Below, piece after piece: positions 1 to 3,970 of a stretch of 7,485 nt of DNA. Location: the NCBI GenBank assembly GCA_013042035.1, contig JABDQX010000153.1:1-7485 (forward strand), given 5' to 3'. Position 1 is the stretch's first letter; each line of letters starts with the position of its first letter. Origin of the DNA: Gammaproteobacteria bacterium (GTDB lineage: Bacteria; Pseudomonadota; Gammaproteobacteria; HK1). The translations under genes and the position numbers were made by a program. Below the pieces are notes generated by a model. It was not told where the DNA came from and did not search any database. It worked only from the letters and a program-made list of their open reading frames with translations.

Positions 1-127
1 CGGCGATAACATAAAAATGAAGGTAAGTCTGATCATGCCCATTGCCATGGAAGAGGGTTTGCGGTTTGCGGTGCGCGAAGGCGGACGAACCGTGGGCGCC
101 GGTGTTGTGGCAAAGATCATCGAGTAA
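1..127 (+). CDS. tuf: Elongation factor Tu, C-terminal end (partial)
   Basis: EF-Tu is the cytoplasmic GTPase that carries aminoacyl-tRNA to the ribosomal A site. Only the last 41 residues are present; the gene is cut by the left edge, so the GTPase domain is not visible. The visible part is the end of beta-barrel domain 3, running from GDNIKMKVSLI through GLRFAVREGGRTVGAGVV to the terminal KIIE and a TAA stop. This block is nearly invariant in bacterial EF-Tu, so the identity is secure. tRNA-Trp starts 12 bp after the stop with no terminator between them, so the tRNA is probably cut from a tuf read-through transcript. Many proteobacteria carry two tuf copies; the position before tRNA-Trp and secE corresponds to the copy called tufB in E. 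coli, but the sequence cannot distinguish copies. Confidence 0.96.
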   Translation, partial: GDNIKMKVSLIMPIAMEEGLRFAVREGGRTVGAGVVAKIIE

Positions 128-139
128 TCGATAAAGTTT

Positions 140-216
<77 letters not shown>

Positions 217-221
217 ATAAT

Positions 222-255
222 TTTCCTCGCCCCGCGTAGCGGGGCTATATGGTTT
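222..255 (+). repeat. Palindromic repeat copy 1 upstream of secE
   Basis: A perfect hairpin GCCCCGC (229-235), loop GTA, GCGGGGC (239-245) is followed by TATATGGTTT. The 27 bases 229-255 match 2896-2922, upstream of rplJ, at 24 of 27 positions. Because a second copy exists in an unrelated intergenic region, this looks like a dispersed repeat rather than a one-off hairpin. No T-run follows the stem, so it is not a typical terminator. It could be a processing or mRNA-stability element in the tRNA-secE transcript; the function is unknown. Confidence 0.7.
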
Positions 256-277
256 TGCAAAGCAAAATCATGGCGGA
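250..277 (+). repeat. Stem-loop plus ATGGCGGA motif before secE
   Basis: The stem TGGTTTTGC (250-258) pairs with GCAAAATCA (262-270) around AAA, with one G-U pair, directly before the secE start. The right arm and its flank, GCAAAATCATGGCGGA (262-277), match GCAAATTCATGGCGGA upstream of rplK (1578-1593) at 15 of 16 bases. The shared motif contains an ATG (270-272) that is out of frame with secE. It opens a 9-codon frame, 270-299, that overlaps the true secE start. Confidence 0.55.
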
Positions 278-282
278 AACCG

Positions 283-684
283 ATGGTTACACCCAGTAAA
301 GACAAAAAAACCGATAAAACGGAACAAAGCAGCGGAATACCGGATGGCATCAAATGGTTTTCCGCTGTTCTTCTTTTGGCGGTGGCAATCGGTGGTTTCT
401 ATTATTGGTCCGACCAGTCATCGTTATTGCGGTTGATCGGTCTGTTGGTGGCGTTTGGTCTTGTGGGGGCGATTCTCCTGCAAACCGCCCAGGGACGGTT
501 GGCCTGGGATACCATCAAGGAAGCGCGCATGGAAGTGCGAAAAGTCATTTGGCCGACACGCAAGGAAACTGTACAAACAACGATGATCGTCATCGTGGTC
601 GTATTCCTGATGGCGATGGTGCTTTGGATGCTGGATGGACTGCTTGGGTTGATTATGCGGCATTTGCTCGGGCAGGGAGGCTAG
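283..684 (+). CDS. secE: Preprotein translocase subunit SecE
   Basis: SecE is the essential small inner-membrane subunit that clamps SecY in the SecYEG protein-export channel. The product has 133 residues; the E. coli protein has 127. It shows the three-segment gammaproteobacterial layout: a charged N-terminus (1-23), TM1 about 24-42, TM2 about 48-67, an amphipathic helix about 74-88, the hallmark VIWPTRKE (88-95), then TM3 about 98-121. The start ATG at 283 is the first in this frame outside the tRNA; an earlier in-frame ATG at 187 lies inside tRNA-Trp and is rejected. The ribosome-binding site is weak (GGCGGA, 272-277). secE normally sits directly against nusG, but here 265 bp containing a large palindrome separate them. 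The stop codon TAG (682-684) is part of that element's terminal CTAG. Confidence 0.95.
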   Translation: MVTPSKDKKTDKTEQSSGIPDGIKWFSAVLLLAVAIGGFYYWSDQSSLLRLIGLLVAFGLVGAILLQTAQGRLAWDTIKEARMEVRKVIWPTRKETVQTTMIVIVVVFLMAMVLWMLDGLLGLIMRHLLGQGG

Positions 685-850
685 GAGTCTGTCCGGCTTA
701 TGGGGGGGGTCGTAGCGGGAAAAGGGAAATTGTGGTCATTTTTCCGCCAAATTCGAGGACAATAGTGAACTATTCGACGAGAATTTGCGGGGAAAAGGGG
801 CCAATTTACCGCTTTCGCAGCCGATTCATCCTAGTCGGACAGGCTCCTAG
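681..850. mobile_element. MITE-like 170-bp palindromic element
   Basis: The whole segment is one long imperfect palindrome. The ends are CTAGGAGTCTGTCCGGCT (681-698) and AGTCGGACAGGCTCCTAG (833-850). They are complementary at 16 of 18 positions, and the two exceptions become G-U pairs in + strand RNA. Complementarity continues inward, for example GGTCATTTTTCC with GGAAAAGGGGCC and AAATTC with GAATTT, up to a centre AATAG-TGAA-CTATT (761-774). It has no coding capacity of its own. Terminal inverted repeats, a palindromic body and an intergenic position fit a non-autonomous miniature element (MITE). CTAG at both ends may be a 4-bp target duplication or part of the repeat; being palindromic it cannot be assigned. 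The parent transposase family is not identified. Transcribed, it would form a long near-duplex hairpin, a plausible RNase III target within a secE-nusG transcript. Confidence 0.72.
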
Positions 851-862
851 TGCTGCGCACGG

Positions 863-915
863 CAACGACCTTCGATGATGATTTTCGTTAATCAATATGT
901 TATTGCTGGTCGTTG
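863..915 (+). other. 8-bp inverted repeat in nusG leader
   Basis: CAACGACC (863-870) is perfectly complementary to GGTCGTTG (908-915) across a 37-nt AT-rich loop. It lies between the palindromic element and nusG. The right arm overlaps the spacer of the candidate promoter at 903-932. It could be an mRNA stem or a protein-binding site; nothing in the sequence decides between these. Confidence 0.35.
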
Positions 916-932
916 AGCAACGTATCTATATG
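903..932 (+). promoter_or_regulatory. Candidate sigma-70-type promoter for nusG
   Basis: TTGCTG (903-908) and TATATG (927-932) are separated by 18 bp, with 17 bp between TATATG and the nusG ATG. Both hexamers are imperfect (3 of 6 and 4 of 6 consensus matches), so this is weak evidence. The reason to consider it is context: the palindrome upstream could reduce read-through from secE, and nusG is essential. Confidence 0.25.
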
Positions 933-949
933 TGGGGAACTAGGTAAAC

Positions 950-1483
950 ATGAGCAAACGATGGTATGTGGTGCATGCTTTTTCCGGTTTCGAACATCAG
1001 GTAAAGCGATTGCTCAGGGAGCGCATCGATCGGAGCGGGATGTCGGACAAATTCGGCGATGTACTCGTGCCGACGGAAGAAGTCGTGGAGATGCGCGCGG
1101 GGCAAAAGCGCAAAAGTGATCGAAAGTTTTTTCCAGGTTACGTATTGGTACATATGATACTGGATGAGGAAACCTGGCATCTGGTCAAAAGTGTACCGAA
1201 AGTCATGGGATTTATCGGCGGCAGTGGCGATCGTCCGGCACCCATTTCCGATGCGGAGGCCAACGCCATACTGGAACGTGTGGAAAACAGCAGTGAAAAG
1301 CCGCGTCCCAAGGTATTGTTCGAACCAGGTGAGGTCGTGCGAGTCGTTGATGGACCTTTCAATGACTTCAACGGTGTCGTGGAAGAGGTCAATTACGAGA
1401 AAAGCCGGTTGCGCGTGGCGGTTTTGATCTTCGGGCGATCGACGCCTGTCGAACTCGATTTCACTCAAGTCGAAAAGGATTAA
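950..1483 (+). CDS. nusG: Transcription antitermination/elongation factor NusG
   Basis: NusG binds the RNA polymerase clamp, suppresses pausing, couples RNA polymerase to ribosomal protein S10, and assists Rho termination. The product has 177 residues (E. coli 181) and is collinear with the E. coli protein. The N-terminal NGN domain (about 4-115) contains RWYVVHAFSGFE (4-15), VPTEEVVEMR (40-49) and RKFFPGYVLV (58-67), the hydrophobic surface that contacts polymerase. A linker near 116-123 leads to the C-terminal KOW domain, FEPGEVVRVVDGPFNDFNG (124-142), ending at VELDFTQVEKD. The start ATG at 950 is preceded by a modest TAGGT and gives the expected N-terminus. The short N-terminus lacks a few residues present before KRWYVV in E. 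coli. Separation from secE by 265 bp is unusual and comes mainly from the inserted palindrome. Confidence 0.97.
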   Translation: MSKRWYVVHAFSGFEHQVKRLLRERIDRSGMSDKFGDVLVPTEEVVEMRAGQKRKSDRKFFPGYVLVHMILDEETWHLVKSVPKVMGFIGGSGDRPAPISDAEANAILERVENSSEKPRPKVLFEPGEVVRVVDGPFNDFNGVVEEVNYEKSRLRVAVLIFGRSTPVELDFTQVEKD

Positions 1484-1490
1484 TGGTAGG

Positions 1491-1540
1491 TTCCTGAATC
1501 AATTGCCCGAGGCGATTGCCCGAGACGGTTGATTCAGGGA
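1491..1540 (+). other. Strong stem-loop in nusG-rplK spacer
   Basis: TTCCTGAATCAA (1491-1502) pairs with TTGATTCAGGGA (1529-1540): ten perfect core pairs plus a G-U and a final T-A. The loop region contains a direct repeat of ATTGCCCGAG (1502-1511 and 1515-1524). No T-run follows, so this is not a classical intrinsic terminator. It begins 7 bp after the nusG stop and may protect or process the nusG 3' end. TTTGCATAAT just downstream (1541-1550) contains a good -10-like hexamer, CATAAT, which might belong to an rplKA promoter, but I see no convincing -35 at the right distance. Confidence 0.6.
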
Positions 1541-1553
1541 TTTGCATAATAAT

Positions 1554-1582
1554 TTTGCTTCGCCGTGATGTTGCGGAGCAAA
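1554..1582 (+). promoter_or_regulatory. rplK leader stem-loop, possible L1 operator
   Basis: TTTGCTTCGC (1554-1563) pairs with GCGGAGCAAA (1573-1582), ten pairs with one G-U, around the loop CGTGATGTT. It ends 19 bases before the rplK start. In E. coli and other bacteria, L1 represses its own operon by binding a stem-loop close to the rplK ribosome-binding site that mimics its 23S rRNA site. Position and context fit that role. I cannot confirm the L1 recognition internal loop, so the operator assignment is inference. The right arm also contains the first copy of the duplicated GGAG module. Confidence 0.4.
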
Positions 1583-1604
1583 TTCATGGCGGAGCAGAAT
1601 TATG
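1573..1604 (+). repeat. Tandem 16-bp duplication of RBS and ATG at rplK
   Basis: GCGGAGCAAATTCATG (1573-1588) is followed directly by GCGGAGCAGAATTATG (1589-1604). Each unit has a GGAG Shine-Dalgarno core 7 nt before an ATG. The second ATG (1602) is the true rplK start. The first (1586) is out of frame, opens a 41-codon frame ending at 1711, and has no recognisable product. The first GGAG is buried in the stem at 1554-1582 and the second is free, which could direct ribosomes to the correct start. Confidence 0.7.
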
Positions 1605-2045
1605 GCGGCAAAGAAAAAGAAAGTTCATGGGTTTATCAAACTGCAGATTCCCGCAGGCGAGGCCAACCCAAGTCCGCCGGTCGGTCCCGCGCTGGGACAG
1701 CATGGCGTTAACATCATGGAATTCTGCAAGGCATTCAATGCCCATACCCAGAAAATGGAAAAAGGCTTGCCGATTCCCGTTGTGATTACGGTCTATGTGG
1801 ACAAAAGCTTTTCTTTCATCACCAAAACACCGCCCGCAGCGGTTTTGCTGAAGAAAGCCGTTGGAATAGAAAAGGGCAGTCCGGTGCCGAATACGCAGAA
1901 GGTTGCCAAAGTGACGCGCGAACAGCTCGAAGAAGTTGCGAAAATGAAAATGCCTGATTTGAATACGGACGATCTGGATGTTGCTGTTCGCATTGTGGCA
2001 GGCACTGCCCGTAGTATCGGATTGGATCTTAGGGAGGCAATGTAA
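1602..2045 (+). CDS. rplK: 50S ribosomal protein L11
   Basis: L11 binds the GTPase-associated centre of 23S rRNA at the base of the L7/L12 stalk, where it helps EF-Tu, EF-G and RelA function. The product has 147 residues (E. coli 142). The N-terminal domain contains AGEANPSPPVGPALGQHGVN (18-37), holding the proline-rich segment contacted by thiopeptides, then NIMEFCKAFN (37-46) and GLPIPVVITVY (55-65). TKTPPAAVLLKKAVGI (74-89) leads into the RNA-binding C-terminal domain, with GTARSIGL near 134-141. The C-terminus, LDLREAM, differs slightly from E. coli. The ATG at 1602 has GGAG 7 nt upstream. rplA follows after 2 bp, and its Shine-Dalgarno AGGGAGG (2031-2037) lies inside rplK, which suggests translational coupling. 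Confidence 0.98.
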   Translation: MAAKKKKVHGFIKLQIPAGEANPSPPVGPALGQHGVNIMEFCKAFNAHTQKMEKGLPIPVVITVYVDKSFSFITKTPPAAVLLKKAVGIEKGSPVPNTQKVAKVTREQLEEVAKMKMPDLNTDDLDVAVRIVAGTARSIGLDLREAM

Positions 2046-2047
2046 TA

Positions 2048-2743
2048 ATGGCAAAGCGGTCAAAGCGTGTTCGAGCATTCAAAGAGCAATTGGTGCCGGG
2101 TACCTCTTATCCTGTCGATAAGGCTCTTGAGTTGCTCAAGGAGCTCTCTTCGGTGAAGTTCAAGGAATCCATTGACGTTAGTGTCAATTTGGGTGTCGAT
2201 CCTCGGAAATCGGATCAGGTGGTGCGTGGCGCCACGGTTTTACCTCATGGAACCGGTAAAGAGGTTCGTGTTGCCGTGTTTGCCCAGGGAGATGCCGTTG
2301 CCGCTGCTACCGAAGCCGGTGCCGATCTCGTCGGTTTGGAAGACCTTGCCGAGCAGGTCAAGGCGGGGAACCTGAATTTCGATGTGGTCATCGCGAGCCC
2401 CGACACTATGAAGATAGTCGGTCAGTTGGGCAAAATTCTGGGACCCAGGGGGCTAATGCCGAACCCCAAGGTTGGAACGGTAACCCCGGATGTGGCCACT
2501 GCGATCAAAAACGCCAAGGCGGGACAGGTACGCTACCGTACCGATCGCGCCGGCATCATCCATTGCACCATTGGCAAGCTCTCTTTCGAGATATCCGCGC
2601 TGCAGGAAAACCTCACGGCCCTGTTGGCGGATCTCAATAAGCTCAAACCAGGTTCCTCGAAAGGTATTTATGTAGAAAAAGTAACGGTATCGAGCACCAT
2701 GGGACCGGGGCTTGCCGTGGATAAAGTCTCTCTGGCGTTGTAA
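2048..2743 (+). CDS. rplA: 50S ribosomal protein L1
   Basis: L1 forms the mobile L1 stalk at the ribosomal E site and guides release of deacylated tRNA. In studied bacteria it also represses translation of the rplK-rplA message. The product has 231 residues (E. coli 234). Domain I begins with MAKRSKRVRAFKE and includes KFKESIDVSVNLGVDPRKSD (37-56), the conserved RNA-contacting region. Domain II spans roughly 67-159 and contains the family signature ILGPRGLMPNPKVGTV (130-145). The chain then returns to domain I with GQVRYRTDRAGIIHCTIGK (159-177) and ends KVTVSSTMGPGLAVDKVSLAL. The start is fixed by AGGGAGG 10 nt upstream and the 2-bp gap from rplK. A T6 run follows the stop (2744-2749) but has no preceding GC stem, so no terminator is called. 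Confidence 0.98.
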   Translation: MAKRSKRVRAFKEQLVPGTSYPVDKALELLKELSSVKFKESIDVSVNLGVDPRKSDQVVRGATVLPHGTGKEVRVAVFAQGDAVAAATEAGADLVGLEDLAEQVKAGNLNFDVVIASPDTMKIVGQLGKILGPRGLMPNPKVGTVTPDVATAIKNAKAGQVRYRTDRAGIIHCTIGKLSFEISALQENLTALLADLNKLKPGSSKGIYVEKVTVSSTMGPGLAVDKVSLAL

Positions 2744-2890
2744 TTTTTTACGCGCGGGACAGATGTTGAATATGCCGGGAAAAGCTTCCTGAACATGGAC
2801 GTTCAATGAGCTGTTGGTGGCGGTGGAATACCTGCCTATCGATACTCAGGAATCTTTTTCTTGATTTGCTGACAGAAGAACACGCTCTAA
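2744..2890 (+). other. Non-coding start of rplA-rplJ gap
   Basis: I see no gene here. A small stem TGAAC-ATGGAC-GTTCA lies at 2790-2805. A weak promoter-like pair, TTGGTG (2814-2819) and TATCGA (2837-2842), has a 17-bp spacer. TTGATT at 2861-2866 is an isolated -35-like word. None is strong enough to call separately. In E. coli a promoter for rplJL lies in this gap. Confidence 0.3.
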
Positions 2891-2930
2891 GTTTTGCCCC
2901 GCGTAACGGGGCCATATAGTTTCACGGGCG
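2891..2930 (+). repeat. Palindromic repeat copy 2 upstream of rplJ
   Basis: GCCCCGCGTAACGGGGC (2896-2912) followed by CATATAGTTT matches the element before secE (229-255) at 24 of 27 bases. The hairpin is kept as CCCCG/CGGGG with the changed base in the loop region. It starts with TTTTGC, which is also how the left arm of the rplK stem-loop begins, and continues TCACGGGCG, a degenerate form of the TCATGGCGG seen upstream of secE and rplK. This supports one repeat family placed before three genes of this cluster. Confidence 0.65.
2892..2920 (+). promoter_or_regulatory. Candidate promoter for rplJ-rplL
   Basis: TATAGT (2915-2920) matches the -10 consensus at 5 of 6 positions. TTTTGC (2892-2897) lies 17 bp upstream but is a poor -35. 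The repeat's hairpin occupies the spacer. Transcription starting near 2927 would give a leader of about 330 nt that includes all the structured elements described downstream. The position is appropriate; the hexamer evidence is weak. Confidence 0.25.
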
Positions 2931-2982
2931 CTGCCTTTGGTGGTGCGAGAAACTTACCAAACTTTAGCAACCCGCCGAGCGA

Positions 2983-3250
2983 CCATCCAACGCTTGCGAG
3001 GGGGGCTGTCAAAGACCGTGGGTGTGCCGAAAGGCACGTAATTGACAGGAAGGGTCGATACCTTTTCTTTTTGCCCACGCAGACGGTGAAACGAAGCGGG
3101 GCGCGCTTGCGCGCGGGAATATCGGTCGCCGTGGGGGCATTCGGTAAATATCGGGTGCAATTGTTTTTAACCAAAGTTCCACAAAGTGGAACCATGTCCG
3201 AAAAGCCAACCCAAACGTGTAGCGTTGGATGGAGATTTCGGATTAGGGGA
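2983..3250 (+). ncRNA. rplJ leader RNA (L10-type autoregulatory leader)
   Basis: In E. coli the L10-L12 complex binds the rplJ leader and blocks translation. The core here begins at CTGTCAA (3006-3012), which pairs perfectly with TTGACAG (3042-3048). Within it, GTGCC-GAAA-GGCAC (3024-3037) is a GNRA-capped hairpin. AAAGACCGTGGGTG (3011-3024) and GCCCACGCAGACGGTG (3073-3088) resemble, from memory, the two halves of proteobacterial L10 leaders. CGTGGG pairs with CCCACG (3017-3022/3074-3079), and CCGT can instead pair with ACGG (3016-3019/3083-3086). A GC hairpin, GCGCG-CTTG-CGCGC, follows at 3101-3114, and GTTCCAC-AAA-GTGGAAC at 3176-3192. A perfect 12-bp long-range helix (2983-2994/3221-3232) encloses the core. 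The leader ends at the rplJ Shine-Dalgarno AGGGGA (3245-3250). Confidence 0.7.
3197..3242 (+). promoter_or_regulatory. Local hairpin directly before the rplJ RBS
   Basis: The outer stem is TCCGAAA (3197-3203) with TTTCGGA (3236-3242). Middle pairs are CCA (3206-3208) with TGG (3230-3232). The inner stem is CCAA/CG (3211-3217, bulged A) with CGTTGG (3223-3228), around TGTAG. It ends 2 nt before AGGGGA. The bases 3221-3232 can instead form the 12-bp long-range helix with 2983-2994, so the two folds exclude each other. This suggests a switch in access to the rplJ start, which is inference. Confidence 0.6.
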
Positions 3251-3256
3251 GCAGGT

Positions 3257-3784
3257 GTGCCTTTAACACTGGAACAAAAGAAGTCCGTTGTAGCGGAAGT
3301 TATCGACATTGCCCAAGACGCAAGTTCCGTGGTGGGATCGGAGTATCGAGGGCTTACCGTAGCGGAGATTACCCAACTACGGGATCAGGCCCGGCGTGCG
3401 GATGTCTATGTACGGGTAGTGCCCAACAGATTGGCTTATCTGGCCTTGGAAGGTACGGATTTTGCGTGTATTCGTAAAAACCTTGTCGGACCGTTGATCC
3501 TGGCCTTTTCAAAAAAAGAAGCCAGTGATTCGGCGCGGGTTATGTCGGATTTCGCGAAAACAAACGAGAAGTTGGTCGTGAAATTCGCGGCATATGGCGG
3601 AAAACTGCTGGAAGGCGCTGATGTCAGTGCGCTTGCCAAAATGCCGACACGGGAAGTGGCGCTGGCTATGCTGCTGGCTACGATGAAGGCGCCCATAGCG
3701 ACGTTCGTGCGCACACTGGCCGAACCGCACAGCAAGCTGGTGAGGACCGTCGATGCCGTCCGCCAGCAAAAAGAGGCGGCGTAG
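3257..3784 (+). CDS. rplJ: 50S ribosomal protein L10
   Basis: L10 anchors the L7/L12 dimers to the 23S rRNA stalk base and, with L12, represses its own operon. The product has 175 residues (E. coli 165). The N-terminal RNA-binding domain runs from PLTLEQKKSVVAEV (2-15) through SEYRGLTVAEITQLRDQARR (28-47), VYVRVVPNRLAYLALEGT (50-67) and NLVGPLILAFS (75-85). The C-terminal helix, about 152-175, carries the L12-binding segment and ends AVRQQKEAA. The start is taken as GTG at 3257 because AGGGGA (3245-3250) precedes it at 6 nt and MPLTLEQKK matches the family N-terminus. The frame is open back to an ATG at 2894, and another ATG lies at 3194, but that stretch is structured leader without L10 similarity or a ribosome-binding site. 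A GTG start may keep initiation moderate. Confidence 0.96.
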   Translation: MPLTLEQKKSVVAEVIDIAQDASSVVGSEYRGLTVAEITQLRDQARRADVYVRVVPNRLAYLALEGTDFACIRKNLVGPLILAFSKKEASDSARVMSDFAKTNEKLVVKFAAYGGKLLEGADVSALAKMPTREVALAMLLATMKAPIATFVRTLAEPHSKLVRTVDAVRQQKEAA

Positions 3785-3795
3785 AAATAGAAATA

Positions 3796-3837
3796 TACGG
3801 TAGGTATCGATGCGGCTTGCCAGCATTCTACACCGTA
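3796..3837 (+). other. Stem-loop 1 of the rplJ-rplL spacer
   Basis: TACGGT (3796-3801) pairs with ACCGTA (3832-3837). Inside, ATGC (3810-3813) pairs with GCAT (3823-3826), next to GGC/GCC. It is an interrupted stem without a T-run, so not a terminator. It starts 12 bp after the rplJ stop and is the first of three structures filling the 200-bp gap. Confidence 0.4.
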
Positions 3838-3880
3838 ACCGTTCGGAAAAATCCTTAACAAAAATCTTTGATTCCGACCG

Positions 3881-3908
3881 TGTCGTGGCTCACGAATTTG
3901 CCACGACA
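3881..3908 (+). other. Stem-loop 2 of the rplJ-rplL spacer
   Basis: TGTCGTGGC (3881-3889) and GCCACGACA (3900-3908) form nine perfect pairs around a 10-nt loop, TCACGAATTT. ATTATG follows rather than a T-run, so termination is unlikely. Candidate roles are RNase processing or mRNA protection between rplJ and rplL. Confidence 0.55.
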
Positions 3909-3913
3909 TTATG

Positions 3914-3970
3914 TAAATTCCGGCCACGCCTCATTCAGGCCATGCCGGGATGCGGCGTGGCCGGAATTTA
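3914..3970 (+). repeat. Long perfect palindrome abutting the rplL RBS
   Basis: TAAATTCCGGCCACGCC (3914-3930) is perfectly complementary to GGCGTGGCCGGAATTTA (3954-3970), 17 bp. The 23-nt interior continues pairing: CATTC (3932-3936) with GGATG (3948-3952, one G-U) and GGC (3938-3940) with GCC (3944-3946). The total stem is about 25 pairs with two mismatches. The right arm ends 2 nt before the rplL Shine-Dalgarno AGGAG (3973-3977). It is far stronger than usual regulatory stems and may be a REP-like palindromic repeat unit. It should be present in any rplJ-rplL mRNA and would place the rplL start at the foot of a stable helix. Confidence 0.7.

Noticed and set aside
229..245. Perfect GC hairpin after tRNA-Trp as a terminator
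   Set aside because: It is followed by TATATGG, not a T-run, and it belongs to a repeat also found before rplJ.
702..709. Run of eight G as a phase-variable tract
   Set aside because: It lies inside the palindrome, not in a coding frame or a clear promoter spacer, so slippage would have no evident effect.
354..878. 174-codon plus-strand frame overlapping secE and the palindrome
   Set aside because: It is out of frame with secE and runs through the non-coding palindrome with no recognisable protein features.
926..1468. 180-codon minus-strand open frame over nusG
   Set aside because: It is the antisense shadow of nusG.
2744..2749. T6 run after rplA as a terminator
   Set aside because: No stable stem precedes it.
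3176..3192. Hairpin GTTCCAC-AAA-GTGGAAC as a terminator in the rplJ leader
   Set aside because: It is followed by CATGTCC with no T-run. It is treated as part of the leader structure instead.
2894..3256. Open frame joined to rplJ, 121 codons upstream of the GTG
   Set aside because: It has no similarity to L10 or any family I recognise and coincides with dense RNA structure. The Shine-Dalgarno and family N-terminus fix the start at 3257.
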